Positions 34,900-44,378 of a stretch of DNA of 64,000 nucleotides are shown here, one piece after another. The notes below the pieces were generated by a model, which ran no database searches, was not told the DNA's origin, and saw nothing but the letters and a program-made list of their open reading frames with translations. The stretch is taken from assembly GCA_021307345.1 (NCBI GenBank), contig CP089930.1, positions 2,418,001 to 2,482,000 on the forward strand. The letters run 5' to 3'. The DNA is from Escherichia coli. GTDB lineage: Bacteria > Pseudomonadota > Gammaproteobacteria > Enterobacterales > Enterobacteriaceae. The first letter of the stretch is position 1. The number at the start of each line of letters is the position of its first letter. A program made the position numbers and the translations under genes.

Positions 34900-35153
34900 C
34901 ATAAATGCTACGAATATTATTGGATTCGCGGCGCTATTTATTCACTTACCGGAGGTTATATGGAACCTGATCCCACGCCTCTCCCTCGACGGAGATTAAA
35001 ACTTTTCCGGTAAGCCCGTCTTTTCACGGCGTTACCGGATGCGTAAGGCCGTGACGTTTTAACGTCCCTGCTCATATTTATTACCTTCAGGTAAGGCTTC
35101 GCCACGCCTGAAGATATTTCTGCACTGTTCCAGACAGTGCGGAGGGACACCCT
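34900..35153 (+). promoter_or_regulatory. mgtA 5' leader, Mg2+-responsive
   Basis: The roughly 250-base transcribed leader of mgtA (transcript start inferred from the -10 at 34889). In enterobacteria this leader acts as a Mg2+ sensor and attenuator, combining RNA structure with translation of the proline-rich mgtL. Sequence complementarities such as accttcaggtaaggc and the GC-rich stems near 35010-35070 fit alternative folds, but I have not modelled them. Confidence 0.75.
34960..35013 (+). CDS. mgtL: Leader peptide MgtL
   Basis: A 17-codon frame, [17 protein letters not shown], behind a very good Shine-Dalgarno (ccggaggttat). The early run of proline codons (positions 3, 5, 7 and 9) is the device by which proline, and hence Mg2+-dependent translation speed, controls read-through into mgtA. 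Confidence 0.93.
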
Positions 35154-37850
35154 ATGTTTAAAGAAATTTTTACCCGGCTCATTCGCCATTTACCTTCCCG
35201 TCTGATCCGTCGCGATCCGCTACCGGGTGCGCAGCAGACAGCGAATGCACCAATCCCGCCTTCCTTAAGCGCGCATTGCCTGAAAATGGCGGTGATGCCC
35301 GAAGAAGAATTATGGAACACGTTCGACACCCACCCGGAAGGGTTGAATCAGGCGGAAGTGGAAGTTGCCCGTGAAAAACATGGCGAAAATAAATTACCTG
35401 CGCAACAACCATCGCCGTGGTGGGTACATTTGTGGGTCTGCTATCGCAACCCCTTTAATATTTTGCTCACGATCCTTGGCGGCATTTCTTACGCCACGGA
35501 AGATTTATTTGCCGCAGGCGTTATCGCGTTAATGGTGGCTATTTCCACGCTGCTGAACTTTATTCAGGAAGCGCGTTCCACCAAAGCGGCAGATGCCCTG
35601 AAAGCGATGGTCAGCAATACCGCGACGGTGCTGCGCGTTATTAACAGCAAAGGCGAAAATGGCTGGCTGGAGATCCCGATCGACCAGCTGGTGCCCGGCG
35701 ATATTATTAAACTGGCGGCGGGGGATATGATCCCGGCAGATTTGCGTATCTTGCAGGCGCGGGATCTGTTCGTCGCTCAGGCGTCGTTAACCGGTGAGTC
35801 TCTGCCCGTAGAAAAAGCTGCAACCACTCGCCAGCCGGAGCACAGCAATCCGCTGGAGTGTGACACCCTGTGTTTTATGGGCACCACCGTGGTGAGCGGC
35901 ACGGCACAAGCGATGGTGATTGCCACAGGTGCCAACACCTGGTTTGGTCAACTGGCGGGGCGTGTTAGTGAGCAGGAAAGCGAGCCGAATGCCTTTCAGC
36001 AAGGGATCAGCCGCGTCAGTATGCTGCTGATTCGCTTTATGTTGGTGATGGCTCCGGTGGTGTTGCTTATCAACGGTTACACCAAAGGCGACTGGTGGGA
36101 AGCGGCACTGTTTGCGCTTTCGGTCGCGGTAGGCTTAACGCCGGAAATGTTGCCGATGATTGTTACCTCGACGCTGGCGCGCGGCGCAGTAAAGCTGTCG
36201 AAACAGAAAGTGATCGTCAAACATCTGGATGCCATTCAGAACTTTGGCGCAATGGATATTCTGTGCACTGATAAAACCGGCACCCTGACGCAGGATAAAA
36301 TTGTGCTGGAGAATCATACCGATATCTCCGGTAAAACCAGCGAACGCGTGCTGCATAGCGCGTGGTTGAACAGTCATTACCAGACCGGGCTTAAAAACCT
36401 GCTTGATACAGCGGTGCTCGAAGGTACGGATGAAGAGTCGGCGCGTTCGCTGGCCAGCCGTTGGCAGAAAATTGATGAGATTCCGTTTGATTTTGAGCGT
36501 CGCCGGATGTCGGTGGTAGTGGCAGAAAATACCGAACATCATCAACTGGTGTGCAAAGGCGCATTGCAGGAGATCCTTAATGTGTGTTCACAGGTGCGCC
36601 ACAATGACGAGATTGTGCCGCTCGATGACACTATGCTGCGTAAGATTAAGCGGGTTACTGATACGCTGAATCGTCAGGGGCTGCGCGTGGTTGCGGTGGC
36701 GACGAAATATCTGCCCGCGCGTGAAGGAGATTACCAGCGGGCGGATGAATCCGACCTGATCCTCGAAGGATATATCGCTTTTCTTGATCCACCAAAAGAG
36801 ACAACGGCTCCGGCACTGAAGGCATTAAAAGCGAGTGGAATTACCGTGAAAATCCTCACTGGTGACAGTGAATTAGTGGCGGCGAAAGTGTGCCATGAAG
36901 TGGGGCTGGACGCGGGAGCGGTGGTAATTGGTAGTGATATTGAAACGCTATCTGATGACGAACTGGCAAATCTCGCACAGCGCACCACGCTGTTTGCTCG
37001 CCTGACGCCGATGCATAAGGAACGCATCGTAACGTTGCTAAAGCGCGAAGGGCATGTGGTTGGCTTTATGGGCGATGGTATTAATGATGCGCCCGCCTTA
37101 CGCGCTGCGGATATCGGCATTTCTGTGGACGGCGCGGTAGATATTGCCCGTGAAGCGGCTGATATCATCCTGCTGGAAAAAAGCCTGATGGTGCTGGAAG
37201 AGGGGGTTATTGAAGGGCGCCGGACTTTCTCTAACATGCTGAAATACATCAAAATGACGGCGAGTTCTAACTTCGGTAATGTGTTCAGCGTGCTGGTGGC
37301 GAGTGCTTTCTTGCCCTTCCTGCCGATGCTGCCGTTACACTTACTGATCCAGAACCTGCTGTACGATGTGTCACAGGTGGCGATCCCGTTTGATAACGTT
37401 GATGACGAGCAAATTCAAAAGCCGCAGCGTTGGAATCCGGCGGATCTGGGGCGTTTTATGATCTTCTTCGGACCGATCAGTTCGATCTTCGATATTCTGA
37501 CGTTTTGCCTGATGTGGTGGGTATTCCATGCCAACACGCCGGAAACGCAAACACTGTTCCAGTCGGGCTGGTTCGTGGTGGGATTACTGTCGCAAACGCT
37601 GATTGTGCATATGATCCGTACCCGTCGTGTACCGTTTATTCAGAGTCGTGCATCGTGGCCGTTAATGATCATGACCGTAATCGTGATGATTGTCGGGATC
37701 GCGTTGCCGTTTTCGCCGCTGGCCAGTTATCTGCAATTGCAGGCGCTACCGTTAAGTTACTTCCCGTGGCTGATTGCGATTCTGGCAGGGTATATGACGT
37801 TAACGCAGTTGGTGAAAGGGTTCTATAGCCGTCGTTATGGTTGGCAGTAA
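35154..37850 (+). CDS. mgtA: Mg2+-importing P-type ATPase MgtA
   Basis: An 898-residue inner-membrane P-type ATPase (class IIIB) that imports Mg2+ under limitation. The actuator motif TGES is near residue 218, the phosphorylated aspartate is Asp373 in CTDKTGTLT, and the hinge motif is GDGINDAPA (near 640). About ten membrane segments are present, with the final block at 705-895. The ATG at 35154 follows cggagggacaccct. Controlled by PhoP and the mgtL leader. Confidence 0.98.
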   Translation: MFKEIFTRLIRHLPSRLIRRDPLPGAQQTANAPIPPSLSAHCLKMAVMPEEELWNTFDTHPEGLNQAEVEVAREKHGENKLPAQQPSPWWVHLWVCYRNPFNILLTILGGISYATEDLFAAGVIALMVAISTLLNFIQEARSTKAADALKAMVSNTATVLRVINSKGENGWLEIPIDQLVPGDIIKLAAGDMIPADLRILQARDLFVAQASLTGESLPVEKAATTRQPEHSNPLECDTLCFMGTTVVSGTAQAMVIATGANTWFGQLAGRVSEQESEPNAFQQGISRVSMLLIRFMLVMAPVVLLINGYTKGDWWEAALFALSVAVGLTPEMLPMIVTSTLARGAVKLSKQKVIVKHLDAIQNFGAMDILCTDKTGTLTQDKIVLENHTDISGKTSERVLHSAWLNSHYQTGLKNLLDTAVLEGTDEESARSLASRWQKIDEIPFDFERRRMSVVVAENTEHHQLVCKGALQEILNVCSQVRHNDEIVPLDDTMLRKIKRVTDTLNRQGLRVVAVATKYLPAREGDYQRADESDLILEGYIAFLDPPKETTAPALKALKASGITVKILTGDSELVAAKVCHEVGLDAGAVVIGSDIETLSDDELANLAQRTTLFARLTPMHKERIVTLLKREGHVVGFMGDGINDAPALRAADIGISVDGAVDIAREAADIILLEKSLMVLEEGVIEGRRTFSNMLKYIKMTASSNFGNVFSVLVASAFLPFLPMLPLHLLIQNLLYDVSQVAIPFDNVDDEQIQKPQRWNPADLGRFMIFFGPISSIFDILTFCLMWWVFHANTPETQTLFQSGWFVVGLLSQTLIVHMIRTRRVPFIQSRASWPLMIMTVIVMIVGIALPFSPLASYLQLQALPLSYFPWLIAILAGYMTLTQLVKGFYSRRYGWQ

Positions 37851-37908
37851 AGAATAAGCTGGGCATGGTGGCCCGGATTCAGATTGCAGATAAAGTGAGC
37901 TTTGTTCA

Positions 37909-37998
37909 TGCCGGATGCGGCGTAAACGCCTTATCCAGCCTACAAATTCAATAAATTGCAGGAATCACCCAGGCCTGATAAGCGTAGCGCATCAGGCG
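37909..37998. repeat. BIME (two REP units)
   Basis: tgccggatgcgg..cttatccagcctac (37909-37942) and aggcctgataagcgtagcgcatcaggc (37971-37998) between the convergent mgtA and ridA genes. Two REP units in opposite orientation. Confidence 0.87.
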
Positions 37999-38055
37999 AT
38001 TTTGCTTTTGTCATCAGACTTAATCCGGGCACGATAGCCCGGATTTCCATCAAGA

Positions 38056-38442
38056 TTAGCGACGAACAGCGATCGCTTCGATCTCAATCTTCACGTCTTT
38101 CGGCAGACGGGCAACTTCAACGCAAGAACGTGCCGGGAAGGTGGCGTTGTGTTCGGTGAAGAAGGCTTCGTAAGTGGCATTTACGGTTGCGAAGTCGTTC
38201 AGATCTTTCACAAACACGGTGGTTTTAACGATGTCGCCCACTTTCAGGCCAGCGGCTTCGACGATCGCTTTTACGTTATCCAGCGACTGACGTGCCTGTG
38301 CAGCGACGTCTGCCGGTACTTCGCCCGTTTTCGGATTTACCGGGATCTGACCGGAGGTGATGATCATATTGCCCAGATCAACGCCCTGTACGTAAGGACC
38401 GATAGCTGCCGGTGCATTTTCCGTCGCGATAGTTTTGCTCAT
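38056..38442 (-). CDS. ridA: Enamine/imine deaminase RidA
   Basis: A 128-residue trimeric enzyme that hydrolyses reactive 2-aminoacrylate and other enamines to ketoacids, protecting pyridoxal-phosphate enzymes. Conserved residues Tyr17, Arg105 (FPARSCVEV), Cys107 and Glu120 are all present. The start at 38442 follows a ggagaaatc Shine-Dalgarno; the 24-codon upstream extension has none. It lies downstream of pyrI by 72 bp, possibly receiving read-through from the pyrBI operon. Confidence 0.97.
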   Translation of the reverse strand: MSKTIATENAPAAIGPYVQGVDLGNMIITSGQIPVNPKTGEVPADVAAQARQSLDNVKAIVEAAGLKVGDIVKTTVFVKDLNDFATVNATYEAFFTEHNATFPARSCVEVARLPKDVKIEIEAIAVRR

Positions 38443-38514
38443 GATTTCTCCTTTATTACAGCGGTAAAAAGTCTGGCTCATTATAGGGAGCCAGACTTTT
38501 ATTACCAACCGCAA

Positions 38515-38976
38515 TTAATTGGCCAGCACCACATTATGGGAAAACTCTTTTTCACAGTATTTGCATTTGAGCGCGATGTCATTGGCGCGTTTTCGCACGG
38601 CAAAGCTGGAAGAAACCGGTTCGGCATGGCTGATACAGTTGCTGTTCGGGCAGACCAGCACATTGTCGATGCGCTCCGGCAGGCTGGGGCGCGATTTACC
38701 AACCACTTCATAGTTGTCGATACGATTTACCGTGGCTTGCGGTGCGTACAGCGCCAGTTGGTCTACCTGATCTTCACTCAAAAAGGTATTTTCGATCTTG
38801 ATCAGATCCTTGCGCCCCATCTCGCCAGAAGGCAGGTTCAGACCGATAGTGATACGCTGATCCGTTTCGGTCAGCTTGAACAGACTCAATAGCTTAAAAC
38901 CGATCTGGGCGGGGATATGGTCAATTACCGTGCCGCGTTTAATAGCTTCAACCTGCAATTTATTATCGTGTGTCAT
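38515..38976 (-). CDS. pyrI: Aspartate carbamoyltransferase regulatory chain
   Basis: A 153-residue regulatory subunit that binds CTP/ATP and confers allosteric control on PyrB. The C-terminal zinc site is Cys109, Cys114, Cys138 and Cys141. It begins 12 bases after pyrB on the same strand and is cotranscribed with it. Confidence 0.98.
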
Positions 38977-38988
38977 CTCAATTTCCCC

Positions 38989-39924
38989 TTACAGTACCAG
39001 ATCGCGATTCAGAACCAGTGCCAGTAACGCCTGGCGAGCGAAAATCCCATTGCCTGCTTGCTGGAAGTACCAGGCGTGCGGCGTTTTATCGACATCCGTC
39101 GCAATTTCATCAATACGCGGCAGCGGATGCAGCACTTTCATATTGGCTTTGGCGTTGTGAAGATCGCTGGCGCGCAGGACAAACTGCGCTTTTACGTTGG
39201 CGTATTCGGACGGGTCCAGGCGCTCTTTTTGCACGCGGGTCATATACAAAATGTCCACTTCCGCCATCACTTCTTCAATGGAACTATGCAGGCTCCAGGC
39301 GATACCTTTTTCATCAAGCATGTCCAGAATGTACTGCGGCATTGCCAGCGCATCCGGGGCGATGAAGTAGAAACGGTTGCCGTCGAATTTCGCCAGCGCC
39401 TGGGTCAGGGAGTGAACGGTGCGACCATATTTCAGGTCGCCGACCATTGCGACACGAAGATTGTCCAGACGTCCCTGGGTTTCCTGAATGGTGAACAGAT
39501 CCAGCAAGGTTTGCGTCGGATGTTGGTTGGAACCATCACCGGCGTTCAGCACCGGCACATTGCCGGAAAACTCGGTTGCCAGGCGCGCCGCACCTTCCTG
39601 CGGATGGCGCATCACAATTGCATCGACGTAAGTGCTGATAACCGAGATGGTATCAGCCAGCGTTTCACCTTTTTTTCCCAGTGAGGTGTTTGCGCTGTCA
39701 GAGAATCCCACCACGCTGGCACCCAGGCGGTGCATCGAGGTTTCGAAAGAGAGGCGGGTGCGGGTTGATGCTTCGAAGAAGCAACTGGCAATCACTTTAT
39801 GTTTCAACAACTCTGGTTGCGGGTTTGCTTTCAGTTTCGCCGCTGTCGCCAGCACCAGATTAAGGTCATCGCGACTAAGGTCATTTATGGAAATGATGTG
39901 TTTTTGATATAGCGGATTAGCCAT
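38989..39924 (-). CDS. pyrB: Aspartate carbamoyltransferase catalytic chain
   Basis: A 311-residue catalytic subunit performing the first committed step of pyrimidine synthesis, carbamoyl phosphate plus aspartate to carbamoyl aspartate. The carbamoyl-phosphate motif STRTRLSFE is near residue 53 and the HPLPR motif near 265. The start is the ATG at 39924 behind caggagataaac. The same frame is open back through the leader (another 47 codons), but those codons are the pyrL region read in a different frame. Confidence 0.98.
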   Translation of the reverse strand: MANPLYQKHIISINDLSRDDLNLVLATAAKLKANPQPELLKHKVIASCFFEASTRTRLSFETSMHRLGASVVGFSDSANTSLGKKGETLADTISVISTYVDAIVMRHPQEGAARLATEFSGNVPVLNAGDGSNQHPTQTLLDLFTIQETQGRLDNLRVAMVGDLKYGRTVHSLTQALAKFDGNRFYFIAPDALAMPQYILDMLDEKGIAWSLHSSIEEVMAEVDILYMTRVQKERLDPSEYANVKAQFVLRASDLHNAKANMKVLHPLPRIDEIATDVDKTPHAWYFQQAGNGIFARQALLALVLNRDLVL

Positions 39925-39926
39925 GT

Positions 39927-40061
39927 TTATCTCCTGACGCCTGGGCAAAAAAAAGCCCCTCGATTGAGGGGCTGGGAATGGGTGATCAACGGGAAGAAAA
40001 ACGGCAGGCCAGCGTCTTTTTTCAGACGCGGTAAGACAAAATGTCGAACACACTGAACCAT
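39927..40061 (-). CDS. pyrL: pyrBI operon leader peptide
   Basis: A 44-codon leader peptide starting [11 protein letters not shown] and ending CPGVRR, with its TAA two bases before the pyrB ATG. It contains uridine-rich codons (FFFP, from ttttcttccc), over which RNA polymerase pauses when UTP is low. Ribosome coupling then disrupts the attenuator hairpin. Confidence 0.93.
   Translation of the reverse strand: MVQCVRHFVLPRLKKDAGLPFFFPLITHSQPLNRGAFFCPGVRR
39946..39973 (-). terminator. pyrBI attenuator
   Basis: Stem agcccctc / gaggggct with a four-base loop, followed on the minus strand by a run of eight T (ttttttttgccc). It lies within pyrL and just upstream of pyrB. It is the UTP-sensitive attenuator. 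Confidence 0.93.
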
Positions 40062-40310
40062 ACATCCTCCCGGCAAATTGTCCGGCATTATACTCAGCCA
40101 GAAAGTGGGATCAAGCGATTAATGCAAGAAACTTCCAAGGTAAACGATTGTTGTGAATTTATATGCTTCAAATTTGAATTTATAACGAAATGAATTTAGG
40201 GGGGGAATGTGGGGGGAAAATATGCGCTGGCGCAATCAGGCGGCAAAAAATGCTGGTATGGCAGTAAGGAATTACGTATAACAAGAGAAATGAAACGATG
40301 TTTTAATTGA

Positions 40311-40775
<465 letters not shown>

Positions 40776-40785
40776 GTGGATTATG

Positions 40786-40812
40786 CCGGAGGCGACGTTA
40801 CGCCGCCTCCGG
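40786..40812. terminator. Hairpin between tabA and argI
   Basis: Stem ccggaggcg / cgcctccgg between the convergent tabA and argI stops. There is no T-run, so it may act as an mRNA-stabilising hairpin as much as a terminator. Confidence 0.55.
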
Positions 40813-40820
40813 TACTGGCG

Positions 40821-41825
40821 TTATTGGGCGAGCGTCGCAACCATTACCGCTTTGATGGTATGCATACGGTTTTCCGCCTGATCAAAAACAATACTGGCGG
40901 CAGATTCAAAGACCTCATCCGTCACTTCCATCCCACCGTGCAGGCCAAACTCTTCAGCCATCTTTTTACCTAGCGTCGTTTGGTCGTCATGAAACGCGGG
41001 CAGGCAGTGCAGAAATTTGACGTCTGGATTACCGGTTAACTGCATCATTTTGCTATTCACCTGATAATCACGCAGTAATGCAATACGTTCTGCCCATTTC
41101 TCTTTCGCTTCCCCCATCGACACCCACACATCGGTGTAAATAAAGTCGGCACCTTTAACGCCTGCTGCGATATCTTCTGTCAGCGTTATATTCCCGCCAT
41201 TTTGCTGTGCCAGGGCGCGGCATTCCGTAACCAGCGAAGCTTCCGGCCAGCACGCTTGTGGCGCTACCAGGCGTAAATCCAGACCGGTCAACGCCGCAGC
41301 TTCCAGCATTGAGTTACCCATGTTGTTGCGTGCATCTCCGGCATAAACCAGCGTCATCTCATTGAACGCTTTACCTGGTAAATGCTCCTGCATGGTCAGC
41401 AAATCCGCCAGAAGCTGTGTAGGATGAAACTCATTAGTCAGGCCGTTCCATACCGGCACACCTGCATATTCCGCCAGCGTTTCGACAATCTCCTGACCAT
41501 AGCCGCGATACTGAATACCGTCATACATGCGACCAAGCACGCGGGCGGTATCTTTAATCGACTCTTTATGGCCAATCTGGCTGCCGCTGGGGCCGAGATA
41601 AGTGACGCGAGCACCCTGGTCATATGCGGCAACTTCGAAAGAGCATCGGGTACGGGTCGAGTCTTTTTCGAAGATGAGCGCGATATTTTTACCTGTGAGT
41701 CTGGCTTCTTCTTTGCCGTTTTTCTTATCGGCTTTCAGCTTCGCAGCTAACTGCAGCAGGCTGTTGAGTTCAGCTGGCGTGAAATCGAGTAATTTCAGGA
41801 AATGTTTATGATAAAACCCGGACAT
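40821..41825 (-). CDS. argI: Ornithine carbamoyltransferase
   Basis: A 334-residue enzyme converting ornithine and carbamoyl phosphate to citrulline in arginine synthesis. The carbamoyl-phosphate motif STRTRCSFE is near residue 56, the FHPTQ motif near 133, and the ornithine-side HCLP motif near 273. Two ARG boxes overlap its promoter. It fits ArgI, not the K-12-specific paralogue ArgF, by position next to rraB. Confidence 0.97.
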   Translation of the reverse strand: MSGFYHKHFLKLLDFTPAELNSLLQLAAKLKADKKNGKEEARLTGKNIALIFEKDSTRTRCSFEVAAYDQGARVTYLGPSGSQIGHKESIKDTARVLGRMYDGIQYRGYGQEIVETLAEYAGVPVWNGLTNEFHPTQLLADLLTMQEHLPGKAFNEMTLVYAGDARNNMGNSMLEAAALTGLDLRLVAPQACWPEASLVTECRALAQQNGGNITLTEDIAAGVKGADFIYTDVWVSMGEAKEKWAERIALLRDYQVNSKMMQLTGNPDVKFLHCLPAFHDDQTTLGKKMAEEFGLHGGMEVTDEVFESAASIVFDQAENRMHTIKAVMVATLAQ

Positions 41826-41850
41826 AGATCCCTCCTGTAGCTAACGCCGT

Positions 41851-41889
41851 AATGAATTAAAATTCAATTTATATGGATGATTATTCATT
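41851..41889. promoter_or_regulatory. Two ARG boxes of argI
   Basis: aatgaattaaaattcaat (41851-41868) and tatggatgattattcatt (41872-41889), two 18-bp ARG boxes separated by 3 bp. This is the arrangement bound by the ArgR hexamer. The second box matches 15 of 18 consensus positions. Confidence 0.88.
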
Positions 41890-41986
41890 TGCAAGCCTAA
41901 AACATAAATCTTTGTCACAAAGGTGGAGGCAATGTCAGTGGTGTGTGACAATAAGAGTATCGGCAGGACATTAAGAGGAATGAGCC

Positions 41987-42403
41987 ATGGCAAACCCGGA
42001 ACAACTGGAAGAACAGCGTGAAGAAACGCGTTTGATTATTGAAGAATTACTGGAAGATGGCAGCGATCCGGACGCGCTGTACACCATCGAACATCACCTT
42101 TCCGCAGACGATCTGGAAACCCTGGAAAAAGCAGCGGTTGAAGCGTTTAAACTCGGTTACGAAGTGACCGATCCGGAAGAGTTGGAAGTGGAAGATGGCG
42201 ATATCGTAATTTGCTGTGACATCCTCAGCGAATGCGCGTTGAATGCCGATCTGATCGACGCCCAGGTTGAGCAATTGATGAACCTGGCAGAGAAATTCGA
42301 CGTTGAATACGACGGTTGGGGTACTTACTTTGAAGATCCTAACGGCGAAGATGGCGACGATGAAGATTATGTCGACGAAGACGATGACGGTGTTCGTCAC
42401 TAA
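41987..42403 (+). CDS. rraB: Ribonuclease E inhibitor RraB
   Basis: A 138-residue acidic protein that binds the C-terminal scaffold of RNase E and changes degradosome composition and mRNA turnover. The acidic tail ([13 protein letters not shown]) and the central [15 protein letters not shown] segment are characteristic. Divergent from argI, with a strong terminator after the stop. Confidence 0.97.
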   Translation: MANPEQLEEQREETRLIIEELLEDGSDPDALYTIEHHLSADDLETLEKAAVEAFKLGYEVTDPEELEVEDGDIVICCDILSECALNADLIDAQVEQLMNLAEKFDVEYDGWGTYFEDPNGEDGDDEDYVDEDDDGVRH

Positions 42404-42416
42404 TTAATTGATTAAA

Positions 42417-42452
42417 ATGCCCGCTAGTACACACTAGCGGGCATTTTTTTAG
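42417..42452. terminator. Terminator of rraB, bidirectional with aaaT
   Basis: Perfect 12-bp stem atgcccgctagt-acac-actagcgggcat followed by a run of seven T. Confidence 0.93.
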
Positions 42453-42952
42453 AGTTTACGCAGCATCCGCACTTCACAATCGACATGGCCCGTGCAACCA
42501 AGTGCGTAATCGATATGTTGAAAACCTAAATGTTCATACAAACCAATCGCTTCTTTTAAAAAAGCGGTCGTTTCCAGATAGCAGCGTTTGAAGCCCATTT
42601 CTCGCGCCTGCTCCATCGCCATTAAGGCCAGTTTTTTCGCCAGTCCTTTACCGCGAATAGCAGGAAGAAAATACATCTTTTGCAGTTCGCAAATGTCCGA
42701 TTCACTACCTGCTAATGGCGCAATCCCGCCGCCACCCACCACTTCGCCATTGTATTCAACTACCCAATACGCATGACTGGGCTGACTATACACTTGATAC
42801 AATTCGTCGAGATTGGGATCGGCGACGGTGTAGCCTTTATCAGCGGTAAGACCGTATTCTGCGGATACCTGGCGGATGACGCTGGCGATGGCGGGATTAT
42901 CGGCGGCAGTAAGTTTGCGCAAACGGAGCGCGGGAGAAGTGACAACATTCAT
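42449..42952 (-). CDS. yjgM: GNAT-family N-acetyltransferase AaaT (YjgM)
   Basis: A 167-residue GNAT acetyltransferase. The acetyl-CoA-binding segment is about residues 90-105 ([18 protein letters not shown], the R/QxxGxG/A motif). The E. coli protein has been reported to acetylate free amino acids such as phenylalanine and methionine. I start it at ATG 42952 (MNVVTSPAL), the usual length; an in-frame ATG six codons earlier exists. Confidence 0.88.
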   Translation of the reverse strand: MNVVTSPALRLRKLTAADNPAIASVIRQVSAEYGLTADKGYTVADPNLDELYQVYSQPSHAYWVVEYNGEVVGGGGIAPLAGSESDICELQKMYFLPAIRGKGLAKKLALMAMEQAREMGFKRCYLETTAFLKEAIGLYEHLGFQHIDYALGCTGHVDCEVRMLRKL

Positions 42953-43144
42953 AGCATAGCTCAATTTCAAATGTATGATTTATAGCTCACTTTAATACCA
43001 CCCTCGCTTATGCGGTGCAAGAAGAAGATAAATCAGAAAATATTAAGCATATATCTCTTTGAGAAAGCGTATTCTAGGCGTACCAGTATTAATTTACTGG
43101 GATTATTATCTATATGAATGGGATTTATTTTAGGGATATGATTC

Positions 43145-44332
43145 ATGAATGGTGTAAACGTCGGGAAAGATAACTCTCGTCACTCATTTGTTTTTACAGG
43201 CAAAGGTGGTGAGTATTTTCTTATTTGTCTTGTGAATTTTTTACTGACAATTATTACTCTGGGAATATATGGGCCGTGGGCATTGGTGAAATGCCGTCGT
43301 TATATTTATCAACATGTGACACTCAATGGGCAACCATTTAGTTATAAGGGAACTGGTGGTGCCATTTTCGTTAGCATGTTCCTTATTATTGTCGTTTATC
43401 TTCTCAGTATTTCTTGTTTTTCAGGCCAGCACTTTGTTCTTGGTTTTCTCCTGTTTGCTCTCTTGAGTTGCGGTATTCCTTGCATGGCAGTGAAGAGTCT
43501 ACAATATCAGGCGAACATGACCTCACTGAATGGCATTCGCTTTGGCTTTAACTGCTCGATGCTCCGTGCATGGTGGGTTATGTTAGGTCTGCCTGTTTTG
43601 TTGGCGTTAGCGTTTTGGTTCGCACTGTATCTTATTGCGCAATTGACGACATCGATAGGAGGATTATTCTTTAACTTAGTCGCGTTAAGTTTGCTTTCTG
43701 CCATCGGGCTGGGTGTCGTCAATGGTATAACCTACAGTAAATGGATGCCATTGCTGGGTAACAATGCAACTTTTGGCATTCATAAGTTTTCTGTTCAGGT
43801 AAACGTAAAAGAATGCATTAAAGGTTGTATGCTCGCAATATTAACCATGGTTCCTTTCATCATTGTGATTGGTATTATGATTGCGCCAGTATTTCAGCAG
43901 GTAATGATGATGACCATGTTGGGTAGGTCTGATGCTGGTGGTGAGCTTGTATTGCAATATTACCCACAGATTATGGCTTCTTATTTCCTTTATTTTGTTG
44001 CGATTTTTGTTTTTGCCAGTTATCTCTATGTCACGTTACGTAGTTTGTTTCTGAATAACCTGACACTGGCAAATGGAACAATTCGTTTTCATTCGTCCGT
44101 TACCACGTTCGGTGTGCTTTTACGCATGTTTGCGGTATTAATGGGTTCTTCAATTACCTGTGGACTGGCTTATCCCTGGCTGAAAATGTGGATGATTAGC
44201 TGGATTGCCAATAATACCCATGTGCAGGGTGACCTTGATTCACTGGCGTTAGCGAATGATGAAAAACCGCAGGATAGCGGTCCGTTAATGTGGATATCTC
44301 GCGGTATTATGCCGTATGTTCCGTTTATCTAA
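43145..44332 (+). CDS. yjgN: YjgN, DUF898 inner-membrane protein
   Basis: A 395-residue protein with about eight to ten membrane segments and the DUF898 signature near the N-terminus (HSFVFTGKGGEYFLICLVNF). Function unknown. The coding sequence is more AT-rich than its neighbours (many tta/att codons), which can hint at acquisition or at weak selection. It has its own promoter region of about 190 bp and is convergent with valS. Confidence 0.9.
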   Translation: MNGVNVGKDNSRHSFVFTGKGGEYFLICLVNFLLTIITLGIYGPWALVKCRRYIYQHVTLNGQPFSYKGTGGAIFVSMFLIIVVYLLSISCFSGQHFVLGFLLFALLSCGIPCMAVKSLQYQANMTSLNGIRFGFNCSMLRAWWVMLGLPVLLALAFWFALYLIAQLTTSIGGLFFNLVALSLLSAIGLGVVNGITYSKWMPLLGNNATFGIHKFSVQVNVKECIKGCMLAILTMVPFIIVIGIMIAPVFQQVMMMTMLGRSDAGGELVLQYYPQIMASYFLYFVAIFVFASYLYVTLRSLFLNNLTLANGTIRFHSSVTTFGVLLRMFAVLMGSSITCGLAYPWLKMWMISWIANNTHVQGDLDSLALANDEKPQDSGPLMWISRGIMPYVPFI

Positions 44333-44337
44333 ATAAA

Positions 44338-44361
44338 AAGGCCGGAGCATTCTCCGGCCTT
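44338..44361. terminator. Bidirectional terminator yjgN/valS
   Basis: Perfect 10-bp stem aaggccggag-catt-ctccggcctt, preceded by A-runs and followed by tcgtttt, between the convergent stops. Confidence 0.93.
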
Positions 44362-44378
44362 CGTTTTCACTGTGCGTA

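Noticed and set aside
39925-40065. pyrB could be read as a 358-residue protein with 47 extra N-terminal codons
   Set aside because: That stretch is the pyrL leader and attenuator in another frame; the conserved PyrB start at 39924 has its own Shine-Dalgarno.
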